From Pseudomonas sp. ACM7 (GTDB lineage: Bacteria > Pseudomonadota > Gammaproteobacteria > Pseudomonadales > Pseudomonadaceae), in the NCBI RefSeq assembly GCF_004136015.1, contig NZ_CP024866.1, positions 6,462,861-6,526,860 of the forward strand: a stretch of 64,000 bases of DNA, in the 5' to 3' direction. Shown here piece by piece: positions 27,390-35,801 of the stretch. Every line of letters starts with the position of its first letter. Position 1 is the stretch's first letter. The notes beneath the pieces were generated by a model. It was not told where the DNA came from. It ran no database searches and saw nothing but the letters and a program-made list of their open reading frames with translations. A program made the position numbers and the translations under genes.

Positions 27390-28283
27390 TCACACCGCCC
27401 CCACAATAAACGCCCGCAACCACTGATGCGCCGGATCGCGATGGCAGCGCTCCGGCCAGAGCATGCTCATCTCGTAACCCGGCACCTCCAGCGGTGGCTC
27501 GAACACCGCCAGCCCGTTTACGTCACGAACCAGCCGTGCTGGCAGCATCGCCACCAGATCCGTGCTCTCCAGCACCGAGCGGACAAACAGGAAATGCGGA
27601 ACCGACAGCACGACCCGACGCGTCAGCCCGACTTCAGCGAGCGCCCTGTCAGTGGTGCCGTGAAAGCCGCCGCCGTCGGGCGACAGGATCACATGATCGA
27701 GCTCGCAGAATTGCGCCAGTGTCGGCCGCTTTTGCAGACGCGGATGGTCGGCACGCCCCACCAGCACATAGCGTTCGGTAAACAATGCCCGGCGATGCAA
27801 ACCGGGTGGCGAGTCCTCGCGGGTATGAAAAGCCAGATCGATGGCGCCCTGCTCCGCTTGTTTGGCCAACCGTGGCGGCACCAGGTCAAACACCGCCAGG
27901 CGCGTGCCCGGTGCTGCCGAGCGCAGCCCGGCCAATGCGGGCAACAGGATGGTCGACTCGCCGTAATCGGACGCCATGACCTTCCACGTCTGTTGCGCCT
28001 CGGCCGGGTTGAAAGCGTCCGCGGGCGACACGGCGCGCTCCAGAGCTTCCAGTGCCTGGCGCAGCGGTTCGCGCAATTCATCGGCCCGGGCGGTGGGCCG
28101 CATGCCCCGTGGGCCCGGCAGCAACAGCGGATCGCCGAAAATATCGCGCAACTTCGCCAGGTGCACACTCACTGACGGTTGCGACAGATTCAGACGGTGA
28201 GCCGCGCGGGTCACATTGTGTTCCGAAAGCAGGACATCAAGGGTCAGCAACAGGTTGATGTCCAGGCGCCGCAGATTATTCAT
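27390..28283 (-). CDS. LysR-family transcriptional regulator
   Basis: A 297-residue regulator, N-terminal helix-turn-helix NVTRAAHRLNLSQPSVSVHL, followed by the two-lobed effector domain (GESTILLPALAGL, VLVGRADHP). It is divergently transcribed from the quinone reductase gene with an 85-bp gap, the classic layout for a LysR regulator and its target. I start at 28283 (MNNLRRLDINLLLTLD). Its 3' end lies five bases from the convergent decarboxylase stop. Predicted to control the reductase gene in response to an unknown, probably quinone or aromatic, ligand. Confidence 0.9.
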   Translation of the reverse strand: MNNLRRLDINLLLTLDVLLSEHNVTRAAHRLNLSQPSVSVHLAKLRDIFGDPLLLPGPRGMRPTARADELREPLRQALEALERAVSPADAFNPAEAQQTWKVMASDYGESTILLPALAGLRSAAPGTRLAVFDLVPPRLAKQAEQGAIDLAFHTREDSPPGLHRRALFTERYVLVGRADHPRLQKRPTLAQFCELDHVILSPDGGGFHGTTDRALAEVGLTRRVVLSVPHFLFVRSVLESTDLVAMLPARLVRDVNGLAVFEPPLEVPGYEMSMLWPERCHRDPAHQWLRAFIVGAV

Positions 28284-28368
28284 CACAATACCTGGCATAT
28301 TGGTTATTCATTTCCAATATACCGATCAACGTCCGATCCTGCAGCCTCCAGACACCGGAGACTCAGTG

Positions 28369-29160
28369 ATGAATGTTTTGCTCGTTTATGCCCACCCTGA
28401 ACCCAAGTCCTTGAACGGCTCGCTCAAAGACTTCGCCATCGAACGGCTGGAAGCTGCCGGCCACCAGGTCCAGGTTTCAGACTTGTACGCGATGAACTGG
28501 AAAGCCTCGCTGGATGCCGATGACAGCCTCGGCCGGCCAACCAACTCGCGCTTCGATCCGTCGCTGGACTCCAAGCGTGCGTACGCAGAAGGCCTGCAAC
28601 AACACGACATCGCGTGTGAGCAGGAGAAGCTGATGTGGGCGGACGCGGTGATTCTGCAATTTCCCCTGTGGTGGTTCTCGATGCCGGCGATCCTCAAAGG
28701 CTGGGTGGAACGGGTCTACGCCTATGGTTTCGCCTATGGCGTGGGGGAACATTCCGACGCGCGCTGGGGCGACCGTTATGGGGAAGGCACGCTGGCGGGC
28801 AAGCGGGCGATGCTGGTCGTGACTGCCGGCGGCTGGGAGTCTCATTACAGCCCGAGGGGGATCAACGGCCCGATCGACGACCTGCTATTCCCGATCCACC
28901 ACGGCGTGTTGTTTTACCCCGGTTTCGACGTGCTGCCACCGTTCATGATCTATCGCACTGGCCGAATGGACGACGCACGCTTTTCAGCGACGTGTGACTC
29001 ACTTGGGCAGCGGCTGGATGACCTTTGGACGACGCAGCCCATCGCGTTTCGTCCGCAGAATTCGGGGGCGTATGAGATTCCGCAACTGACCTTGCGCGAT
29101 GAGATTGCTGCGGATGAATTCGGTTTTGCGGCTCACATTGGGGAATCAGCCCGGGGTTGA
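28369..29160 (+). CDS. NAD(P)H quinone oxidoreductase, NQO1/flavodoxin-fold family
   Basis: A 263-residue flavodoxin-like quinone reductase: FMN/FAD-binding start LLVYAHPEPKSLNGSLKD, WADAVILQFPLWWFSMPAIL and the TAGGWESHYSPRGINGP segment of the NQO/MdaB-like group. Two-electron reduction of quinones protects against redox cycling. Divergent from a LysR gene that probably regulates it. There is a weak GGAG site in front of ATG 28369. Confidence 0.9.
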   Translation: MNVLLVYAHPEPKSLNGSLKDFAIERLEAAGHQVQVSDLYAMNWKASLDADDSLGRPTNSRFDPSLDSKRAYAEGLQQHDIACEQEKLMWADAVILQFPLWWFSMPAILKGWVERVYAYGFAYGVGEHSDARWGDRYGEGTLAGKRAMLVVTAGGWESHYSPRGINGPIDDLLFPIHHGVLFYPGFDVLPPFMIYRTGRMDDARFSATCDSLGQRLDDLWTTQPIAFRPQNSGAYEIPQLTLRDEIAADEFGFAAHIGESARG

Positions 29161-29349
29161 GCGTGATGGCGAGTGGATATCTGCGCGAAGCCGATTATGC
29201 TTCAGGAAACCTTGCAGCGATGCGAGGCCGTCAGCCTGTGTGCATGCTTCGCGCAATCCGTAATCCGACGACATCAGCCCCAGGGCCTGGGTGCGGCAAA
29301 AAAGGTAGTGAGGTACTCCGGCCTACAACAAGAACGACGGAGAAGACTC

Positions 29350-31026
29350 ATGGCCGCAATCGACAACACATCCACGGGCAGCGCGCCCCACCACGGGATC
29401 ACCAAGGAGGAGCGCAAGGTCATTTTTGCCTCGTCCCTGGGTACCGTGTTCGAGTGGTACGACTTTTACCTTTACGGCTCCCTCGCTGCGATCATCGCCA
29501 AGCACTTCTTCGCCGGCGTCAATGAGACAACGTCCTTCATCTTCGCGCTGCTTGCGTTCGCCGCGGGCTTCGCGGTACGCCCCTTCGGCGCCATCGTGTT
29601 CGGCCGACTGGGCGACATGATCGGGCGCAAACACACCTTTCTCATCACCATCGTGATCATGGGTATCTCCACGGCCGTAGTGGGCTTTTTGCCCGGCTAC
29701 GCGACCATCGGGGTGGCAGCGCCGGTCATTCTGATCAGCCTGCGCCTGCTGCAAGGCCTGGCCCTGGGCGGTGAGTACGGCGGCGCGGCGACCTACGTGG
29801 CCGAACATGCGCCGAAAGGTAAGCGCGGCTACTTCACTTCGTGGATTCAAACCACTGCGACCCTCGGTCTGTTCCTTTCGCTGCTGGTGATCCTCGCCTG
29901 CCGCACCATCCTCGGCACCGAAGCCTTCGAGGCCTGGGGCTGGCGGATTCCCTTCCTGCTGTCGATCCTGCTGCTGATCGTCTCGGTGTACATCCGCCTG
30001 CAACTCAGCGAGTCGCCGGTGTTCTTGAAGATGAAAGCCGAAGGCAAGTCCTCCAAGGCGCCGCTGACCGAATCCTTCGCCCGCTGGGACAACCTCAAAA
30101 TCGTGATCATGGCCCTGCTCGGCGGTACTGCCGGCCAGGCCGTCGTCTGGTACACCGGGCAGTTCTATGCGCTGTTCTTCCTGCTGCAGACGCTGAAGAT
30201 CGACCCGCAGACCGCCAACTTACTGATTGCCGGCTCCCTGCTGATCGGCACGCCGTTCTTCGTCATATTCGGCAGCCTCTCCGACCGCATCGGCCGCAAG
30301 GGCATCGTCATGGCCGGCTGTATCCTCGCGGCGCTGACCTACTTCCCGATCTTCCATGCGTTGACCCAATACGGAAACCCCGACGTGTTCATCGCGCAGG
30401 AGAAGAACCCGGTGACAGTGGTCGCCGATCCTAACCAGTGCTCGTTCCAGTTCGACCCGGTGGGCAAGGCCAAATTCACCAGCTCCTGCGACCTCGCCAA
30501 GACGGTGCTGGCGAAGAGGGCCATCCCCTACAAGAACGAGAAAGCTGAGCCTGGCGCCGTCGCGCAGGTCCGCATCGGCAACAAGGTGATTCAGAGCTTC
30601 GAGGGCACCGGCATGCCGGCCGCCGACTTCAAGGCCAAGAACGACGCCTTCACCGCCTCCCTCGGCACCGCGCTCAAAGACGCCGGCTACCCCGAGAAAG
30701 CCGACCCGGCCAAGACCAACTATCCGATGGTGCTTCTGCTCCTGACCATCCTGGTGATCTACGTGACCATGGTCTACGGCCCGATCGCCGCCTGGCTGGT
30801 GGAACTGTTCCCGGCGCGCATCCGCTACACCTCGATGTCGCTGCCCTACCACATCGGCAACGGCTGGTTCGGCGGCTTTTTGCCCACGGTGGCGTTCGCC
30901 ATGGTCGCGGCCACGGGTGATATCTACTACGGGCTTTGGTACCCCATCGTCATCGCCGTGATGACGGCCATTCTTGGCATATTCTTCATGCCGGAAACCA
31001 AGGATCGGGAAATTCATCACACCTAG
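29350..31026 (+). CDS. MFS transporter, metabolite:H+ symporter (MHS) type
   Basis: A 558-residue major facilitator transporter with twelve predicted helices. MHS signatures: SLGTVFEWYDFYLYGSLA at helix 1, RPFGAIVFGRLGDMIGRK after helix 2, and GLALGGEYGGAATYVAEHAP. A large extra-cytoplasmic insertion of about 120 residues (around NPVTVVADPNQCSFQFD to TNYPMVLL) between helices 8 and 9 is unusual for the superfamily but present in a pseudomonad subgroup. It takes up carboxylates or osmolytes with protons; the substrate is unknown. The GGAG site before ATG 29350 is good. An alpha/beta hydrolase gene follows 115 bp downstream. Confidence 0.87.
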   Translation: MAAIDNTSTGSAPHHGITKEERKVIFASSLGTVFEWYDFYLYGSLAAIIAKHFFAGVNETTSFIFALLAFAAGFAVRPFGAIVFGRLGDMIGRKHTFLITIVIMGISTAVVGFLPGYATIGVAAPVILISLRLLQGLALGGEYGGAATYVAEHAPKGKRGYFTSWIQTTATLGLFLSLLVILACRTILGTEAFEAWGWRIPFLLSILLLIVSVYIRLQLSESPVFLKMKAEGKSSKAPLTESFARWDNLKIVIMALLGGTAGQAVVWYTGQFYALFFLLQTLKIDPQTANLLIAGSLLIGTPFFVIFGSLSDRIGRKGIVMAGCILAALTYFPIFHALTQYGNPDVFIAQEKNPVTVVADPNQCSFQFDPVGKAKFTSSCDLAKTVLAKRAIPYKNEKAEPGAVAQVRIGNKVIQSFEGTGMPAADFKAKNDAFTASLGTALKDAGYPEKADPAKTNYPMVLLLLTILVIYVTMVYGPIAAWLVELFPARIRYTSMSLPYHIGNGWFGGFLPTVAFAMVAATGDIYYGLWYPIVIAVMTAILGIFFMPETKDREIHHT

Positions 31027-31035
31027 GCTGGCACC

Positions 31036-31061
31036 TGCCCTCTCCCGCGAGGGAGAGGGCA
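31036..31061. repeat. Hairpin between the transporter and hydrolase genes
   Basis: TGCCCTCTCCC and its exact complement flank the four-base loop GCGA, giving an 11-bp stem capped by a GNRA-type loop. No T-tract follows, so it is more a stability or repeat element than a terminator. Confidence 0.6.
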
Positions 31062-31141
31062 ATCCGGAGACGATCAAACGGTCTACGCTCATCAAAATGG
31101 CTTCGGGGCTCCTTCCCCGCGCACTGATTGGGGGCACCATC

Positions 31142-32050
31142 ATGATCCGCATCCTGTTAATCACTTTTATGCTGCTTGCGCTCAGCATCCCGGCACAGGC
31201 CGGGGTGACGCCATTTCCTGCCGCCTTTCGGGTTCAGGACATCCCGGTCGAAGGCGTCACGCTCCATGTGCGCGTCGGCGGCAAGGGGCCCGCCGTGGTG
31301 CTACTGCATGGCTTCGGCGACACCGGCGACATGTGGGCGCCACTGGCCGCCGATCTGGCCAAGGATCACATCGTCGTCGTGCCGGACCTTCGCGGCATGG
31401 GCTTGTCGTCGATCCCGGACAGCGGCTACGACAAGAAGACCCAGGCGGGCGACATCCGTGCGCTGTTGGCAGCGCTGGGTATCGAACACTCGGTGGTTAT
31501 CGGCCACGACATCGGCACCATGGTCGCCTTCGCCTACGCCACGCGCTATCCGCAGCTGACCGACCGCCTGGTGGTGATGGATGCGCCCGTGCCGGGCATT
31601 CCTCCTTGGAACGACATTGTCCGCTCACCGATGTTGTGGCACTTCGACTTCGGCGGACCGGATGCCGAACGCCTGGTCGCCGGTCGTGAGCGCATCTACT
31701 TGGACCGGTTCTGGAACGAGTTCGCGGGCGACCCCACCAAAGTGGATGAAGCCACCCGTCAGCATTACGCCAAGCTCTATGCCCGACCCGGCGCCATGCA
31801 CGCGGCCTTCGCCCAGTTCCGCAGCATTCGTCAGGACGCGGTGGACAACGAAGCGTCGATGGCGACGCGGCTGACGATGCCGGTGCTGGCCGTCGGTGGG
31901 GAAAAATCCTTTGCGGAGAATGAAGCGATCGTGATGCGCAATGCAGCGGACACTGTGACGCAGGTGGTCATTCCGGGGGCGGGACATTGGCTGATGGAGG
32001 AAGCGCCAACGCAGACCATTCGAGCGATTCGCGACTTTATTGCGCAGTAA
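31142..32050 (+). CDS. Exported alpha/beta hydrolase with aspartate nucleophile
   Basis: A 302-residue hydrolase with a signal peptide (MIRILLITFMLLALSIPAQA). The oxyanion motif is LLHGFG at residues 54-59, and the nucleophile elbow is GHDIG with D123, as in epoxide hydrolases and haloalkane/haloacetate dehalogenases rather than the Ser of esterases; the histidine is in GAGHWLMEEAP. A periplasmic epoxide hydrolase or dehalogenase role is plausible. It follows the MHS transporter gene and may be co-transcribed. A perfect REP pair lies just after it. Confidence 0.83.
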   Translation: MIRILLITFMLLALSIPAQAGVTPFPAAFRVQDIPVEGVTLHVRVGGKGPAVVLLHGFGDTGDMWAPLAADLAKDHIVVVPDLRGMGLSSIPDSGYDKKTQAGDIRALLAALGIEHSVVIGHDIGTMVAFAYATRYPQLTDRLVVMDAPVPGIPPWNDIVRSPMLWHFDFGGPDAERLVAGRERIYLDRFWNEFAGDPTKVDEATRQHYAKLYARPGAMHAAFAQFRSIRQDAVDNEASMATRLTMPVLAVGGEKSFAENEAIVMRNAADTVTQVVIPGAGHWLMEEAPTQTIRAIRDFIAQ

Positions 32051-32058
32051 TGCAACCC

Positions 32059-32203
32059 GCACTGTGTAGCAGCTGGCGAAGCCTGCGTTCGGCTGCGCAG
32101 CAGTCGTGATGTCAGGCAACGCGATGTTTCAGGAAAACCGTGTATTCAGGTTTTACGACTGCTGCGCAGCCGAACGCAGGCTTCGCCAGCTGCTACACAG
32201 TGC
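32059..32203. repeat. REPIN-like inverted repeat, GTAGCAGCTGGCGAAG family
   Basis: The arms 32059-32107 and 32155-32203 are exact 49-base reverse complements with 47 bases between. The core contains GTAGCAGCTGGCGAAGCC, a different REP family from the GTGGGAGC one. Related copies occur at 40988-41120, 43584-43626 and 60382-60515. Confidence 0.88.
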
Positions 32204-32225
32204 TAGGCGCAATGGAAATGGCTCG

Positions 32226-32648
32226 TCAGGAACGCAACACGCCAATCGCCCGCCGATATTTTTCAATGCGTTCCAGGTCTTCCCACGACGGCTGCGCGAT
32301 TCGCGACAAGTCGCTGTTCTCTTCCAGATCCGCCAGTTTCACCACCCGGCCAATCGGGTTCTGCGCCGCGCGTTCGACGAAGGTTTCATAGGACTCCCCC
32401 GGCACTTTGGTGACCGATTCGATGGCCGTCAGTACGGCTTCGCTGAACCCTTCCTTGCGCAGGTCATCAAGGCTGATGCCGCAGTCTTCGACCACGTCAT
32501 GCAGCACCGCGACGATGCGTTCTTCCAGCGTCGTGACCCGCAGCATGACTTTCAGCGGATGCAGGATGTAAGGGCTACCGCCCTTGTCGACCTGCCCCTC
32601 ATGCGCAGTGGCGGCGATGGCAATGGCGCGTTCCAGTGTTTGAGTCAT
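32226..32648 (-). CDS. HD-domain phosphohydrolase (SpoT-like)
   Basis: A 140-residue protein consisting of one HD domain like the hydrolase domain of RelA/SpoT and MESH1: HEGQVDKGGSPYILHPLKVM, then VAVLHDVVED and VKLADLEEN. Such stand-alone domains hydrolyse (p)ppGpp or other nucleotides. The GGGAGC site eight bases before ATG 32648 supports this start. It sits 41 bp from the next gene upstream on the same strand, which could mean co-transcription. Substrate not known. Confidence 0.82.
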   Translation of the reverse strand: MTQTLERAIAIAATAHEGQVDKGGSPYILHPLKVMLRVTTLEERIVAVLHDVVEDCGISLDDLRKEGFSEAVLTAIESVTKVPGESYETFVERAAQNPIGRVVKLADLEENSDLSRIAQPSWEDLERIEKYRRAIGVLRS

Positions 32649-32688
32649 CTTGCAGCTCCCAGGCTTGAATGCCTTAACGGTCGTTGGG

Positions 32689-33354
32689 TCAGAGCACCAC
32701 AATGCCTTCCTCAAGCGCTGAGGCGAAAATATCGTGTGCAGGCACGTTGATCCAAGTTGCAGCATCGATTTCGCCCACTGACGCAAGCCAGCGCCCAACC
32801 ATCTCGTAACCAAGCGTATAGCCAAGCCATTTCGGATGAGCACCAAAACCGAAAAACCACTCACTGTGATTGTAATGCGTGGACTCAAGGGTCTTCAGGT
32901 CTACCGGGAAGCGAAGCAGATCGGCGTCGGTAACGGCACACTCCCAAGGCTCTGGGTCGCTGCCGAGCAAATGCCGGACGAACTGTCCGGCAAGTCCCTC
33001 GCTGACCAAGGCTTCACCTAACGTCCAACCGTAACCAGGCCCCGCCATGCGCAGGCAATGATGAACCTCATGGACGATTTGTCGATGCAGCGTGCCCGTG
33101 CGCAGGCTGGGCAAAAAATTCGGGTTGTCTGGATCGATGGTCATCGTGAACATTGAGCTTCGATAAGCGCGCCCCAAGAGGCCCATTTCAGGAATGGTCT
33201 CGCCAGGGAGCCGCTGGATCAACACATCAAGTCGCGCAGGCGTAATCAGACGGGAGACCGTCTTGTAAGCGGCGTCAAATTCGCCGATCAAATCGGAGCG
33301 AAGTTCAGCAAGGCTCCCCGAGGCTTCCAGCCAATGCAGTGTCCATGCGTCCAT
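32689..33354 (-). CDS. Putative Zn-dependent protease (DUF2268)
   Basis: A 221-residue cytoplasmic protein with a zincin-like motif HEVHH (VHEVHHCLRMAGPG) and GEALVSEGLAGQFV downstream, the pattern of DUF2268, which is predicted to be a zinc protease. No signal peptide. Upstream a PH-domain gene lies 36 bp away on the same strand and an HD gene follows, so three small genes may form one unit. Activity has not been shown for the family as far as I know. Confidence 0.8.
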   Translation of the reverse strand: MDAWTLHWLEASGSLAELRSDLIGEFDAAYKTVSRLITPARLDVLIQRLPGETIPEMGLLGRAYRSSMFTMTIDPDNPNFLPSLRTGTLHRQIVHEVHHCLRMAGPGYGWTLGEALVSEGLAGQFVRHLLGSDPEPWECAVTDADLLRFPVDLKTLESTHYNHSEWFFGFGAHPKWLGYTLGYEMVGRWLASVGEIDAATWINVPAHDIFASALEEGIVVL

Positions 33355-33389
33355 TGTTACCTCTGAAAACTGTCACGGAGCCTAAAAAC

Positions 33390-33761
33390 TCAGCCCAACA
33401 GATGCTGTGAGATGAGTTTGGAAATCTCGACCATCGACGTCCTCCCAGTGAATTCAAACTTCACTCTGCCCAGCGCCGAGAAGTAGATTTCCAGCTCAGA
33501 ATCCAGGTCGAAGGTGCCCGAGGTTTCCACGGAGTAAGCGACGATGTTTTTGTAAGGCAACGAAGTGAAATCTTTTTTGCTGCCGGTGATGCCTTGCACG
33601 TTCACCGCGATGATTCGTTTGTTGGTAAACACCACGCCGTCGCGCATGGATTTATAGGCATCAATGACCTGCTCGCCGTCCAGCAGCAGCGCGGTGACTC
33701 GCTCCGCGTACTCGTTGTTTTGCTTGAGTTTGAAAAAGCCTTTGTTGTTGAAATCGATCAT
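33390..33761 (-). CDS. Bacterial PH-domain protein
   Basis: A 123-residue protein made up of one bacterial pleckstrin-homology-like fold: LLLDGEQVIDAYKSMRDGVV, FTNKRIIAVNVQGITG and KKDFTSLPYKNIVAYSVETSG. These domains form rings or dimers and are linked to stress responses and membranes; function is unknown. First gene of a possible three-gene minus-strand unit with the DUF2268 and HD genes. Confidence 0.85.
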   Translation of the reverse strand: MIDFNNKGFFKLKQNNEYAERVTALLLDGEQVIDAYKSMRDGVVFTNKRIIAVNVQGITGSKKDFTSLPYKNIVAYSVETSGTFDLDSELEIYFSALGRVKFEFTGRTSMVEISKLISQHLLG

Positions 33762-33960
33762 CCGCCATCCCCTTCCTTAAAGAGTGTTCCCTGGATTGCC
33801 AGCGCGTGGCGCGGCGAGCATACCATCGGGCCTGCGCTTTTTGCGCCCCCTCCCACAGCGGATCTAAAAAACCAATGGAACCCCGCGCCTCATCGCGTTT
33901 TCGAAACCCTATCAGCGCTGATCTTTGATCAAACAAGGCGCCATTGGAGAGGAAATCCCG

Positions 33961-34386
33961 ATGAACAGTAGACTGCTGCTTCTGCTTGCCAGCCTGAGTC
34001 CCACCCTGGTCATGGCTGAAGGCTGTGACGTGCTGACCCGCTCTCAAAGCCCTTCCGTGCCGGTGGTCGAAACGCATAGCTGCTATGAGTACGAAGGCAT
34101 GCCGGTGAACGCCATCAATTGGTCATGCAGCAACGAGAGCAAAGACATGCTGGCCAGTACCAAGAAAAAAGTCGAACAGTGCGCCGATCATTCTCAGGCC
34201 ACTTGCATCGCCACGTTGACGCAAGAATCGCTGGCCAATCCTCACTCCACCAGCAAAGACAAGAACAGCACATCGCTGAATATTCCGAACAATGCTCAGG
34301 TCACTACGTATTACTACGGCGCTGAGCATTTGAGTCAGGCGAAAATTGATTGCGAGTCGGGTGGTGGTCACTGGAAAGCGCAGTAG
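33961..34386 (+). CDS. Exported protein of unknown function
   Basis: I do not recognise this 141-residue protein. It has a signal peptide (MNSRLLLLLASLSPTLVMA), six cysteines in the mature part (GCDV, SCYEY, WSCSN, QCADHS, TCIATL, DCESGG) and a Ser/Asn/Lys-rich middle, so a small disulfide-bonded periplasmic or secreted protein is likely. GAGAGG lies ahead of the ATG. It stands alone between two minus-strand units. Confidence 0.65.
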   Translation: MNSRLLLLLASLSPTLVMAEGCDVLTRSQSPSVPVVETHSCYEYEGMPVNAINWSCSNESKDMLASTKKKVEQCADHSQATCIATLTQESLANPHSTSKDKNSTSLNIPNNAQVTTYYYGAEHLSQAKIDCESGGGHWKAQ

Positions 34387-34404
34387 TCCCCCCAGCAGCG
34401 TTGG

Positions 34405-34884
34405 TTAACCCTTAACAGCCGCTTCAATCGCAGCGATGTCGATCTTTCCCATCTCCATCATGGCGTCGAACGCGCGCTTGGCCGCTGCTTGATCAGGATT
34501 GGTTATCGCGGCGGTCAGAACACGTGGTGTGATCTGCCATGACACTCCCCACTTGTCCTGGCACCAGCCGCATACATTTTCCTGGCCGCCATTCCCGACA
34601 ATCGCGTTCCACAAGCGGTCCGTTTCGGCTTGGTCGTCGGTCGCAACCTGGAACGAAAAAGCCTCGTTGTGCTTGATCGCCGAGCCCCCGTTCAGTCCGA
34701 GACAAGGGATGCCCATCACCGTGAACTCGACTGTCAGGACATCGCCCTGCTTGCCTGCCGGATAGTCGCCGGGCGCGCGAAGGACAGCTCCCACAGCGCT
34801 GTCGGGAAACGTTTCGGCGTAGAACGTCGCTGCATCCAACGCGGTGCCGTCGTACCACAGACAAATCGTGTTTTTGTTGATCAT
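34405..34884 (-). CDS. VOC/PhnB-type glyoxalase-fold protein
   Basis: A 159-residue protein of the PhnB-like branch of the vicinal-oxygen-chelate superfamily: LWYDGTALDAATFYAETFPD, VLTVEFTVMGIPCLGLNGG, and GWCQDKWGVSWQITP. Many members are annotated as 3-demethylubiquinone methyltransferase-like by similarity, but the fold does not carry methyltransferase motifs. Cytoplasmic. I start at ATG 34882-34884 preceded by GGAGAACC. Confidence 0.85.
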   Translation of the reverse strand: MINKNTICLWYDGTALDAATFYAETFPDSAVGAVLRAPGDYPAGKQGDVLTVEFTVMGIPCLGLNGGSAIKHNEAFSFQVATDDQAETDRLWNAIVGNGGQENVCGWCQDKWGVSWQITPRVLTAAITNPDQAAAKRAFDAMMEMGKIDIAAIEAAVKG

Positions 34885-35036
34885 CTTGGTTCTCCAGAAT
34901 CGGAATGGGTTCGTGCATTTTAGCAGCGCATTCAGCGGCACGGCTTTGGCTACTCTTCAGTAGCTGCTCCGCATTGGAGGCGATAACATCCCGGCCTCGC
35001 ATGGATAGTGCGAACACATACTCAAAGGATGAACAC

Positions 35037-35579
35037 ATGAGCCGCACCGAACACATCTGCCTGATGGCGACCTATAACAAATGGATGAACGCAAAGATCT
35101 ATGGGGCAACCAGTTGCTTGTCCGATGATGAGCTCTCAGCCGATAGAAAAGCGTTCTTCAAATCTATTCTCGGGACGCTAAACCACGTGGCGATCGGAGA
35201 CACTGTGTGGCTAAAGCGATTCGCCAAGCATCCAGCGGACCACTCGGCACTGGAGCCGGTGAGGCAACTTTGCGATCCGAAAAGCCTCGACCAATTGTTG
35301 TTCTCTACTATTCCAGAGCTCTCAGTGCATCGAGAGAGACTCGATCAGATAATTGTCGAATGGGCTCACTCTATTACAGAGTCCGATCTGGACCACACTC
35401 TCCATTACGCCAGCATGAAAGGTGTAGTGTCCGATAAGGATTTTTACAGCCTGGTCATGCATTTTTTCAACCATCAAACCCATCACCGTGGCCAGGTTAC
35501 TACGCTGCTTTCACAGGCTGGTATTGACATAGTTGATACAGATTTAGTCTTTCTCATTCCATCCCAATCCTGCGTATAA
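35037..35579 (+). CDS. DinB-family metal-binding four-helix protein
   Basis: A 180-residue protein of the DinB/YfiT-like fold, with the metal-binding histidines in GTLNHVAIGDTVW and HFFNHQTHHRGQVTTLL. Family members are thiol-dependent transferases or metalloproteins of unknown role, often damage-inducible in Gram-positives. Start at 35037 after AAGGA. The C-terminal end VFLIPSQSCV departs from the usual LIPE-like end where the gene meets an unrelated antisense fragment, so the last ten residues may derive from a rearrangement. Confidence 0.83.
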   Translation: MSRTEHICLMATYNKWMNAKIYGATSCLSDDELSADRKAFFKSILGTLNHVAIGDTVWLKRFAKHPADHSALEPVRQLCDPKSLDQLLFSTIPELSVHRERLDQIIVEWAHSITESDLDHTLHYASMKGVVSDKDFYSLVMHFFNHQTHHRGQVTTLLSQAGIDIVDTDLVFLIPSQSCV

Positions 35580-35798
35580 AAAAACTCGTCACCAGGCACC
35601 TGATCATTGGGCAGACTTTTGGCCTGGTCTTCTGTCGCAAGCCGTCCATCGTCGAGAGTTCGCAGCTCCAGAGCTTCCAGTGAATCGATACCTGACCAGA
35701 GAGCCTTTTCACTCCAATAGATACAGCTCAGGCGTGACCTCTCACAACGGGATGCATCGACAACGACTAAACTTTTGCGACGAACCTCGTCTCCCAAG
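35575..35798 (-). pseudogene. Remnant of an unrecognised protein gene
   Basis: The minus strand carries a protein-like stretch (LSCIYWSEKALWSGIDSLEA, then TEDQAKSLPNDQVPGDEFFY) without a good start and ending in the DinB gene. I cannot name the family with confidence; the NDQ-GDEFFYT region recalls the tail of some T6SS phospholipase effectors, which is only an impression. It fills the gap between DinB and the QEGLA gene and is probably what remains after a rearrangement. Confidence 0.35.
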
Positions 35799-35801
35799 GT
35801 G

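Noticed and set aside
30220..31188. A 322-codon minus-strand frame over the MHS transporter
   Set aside because: Shadow composition; the plus frame has all transporter motifs.
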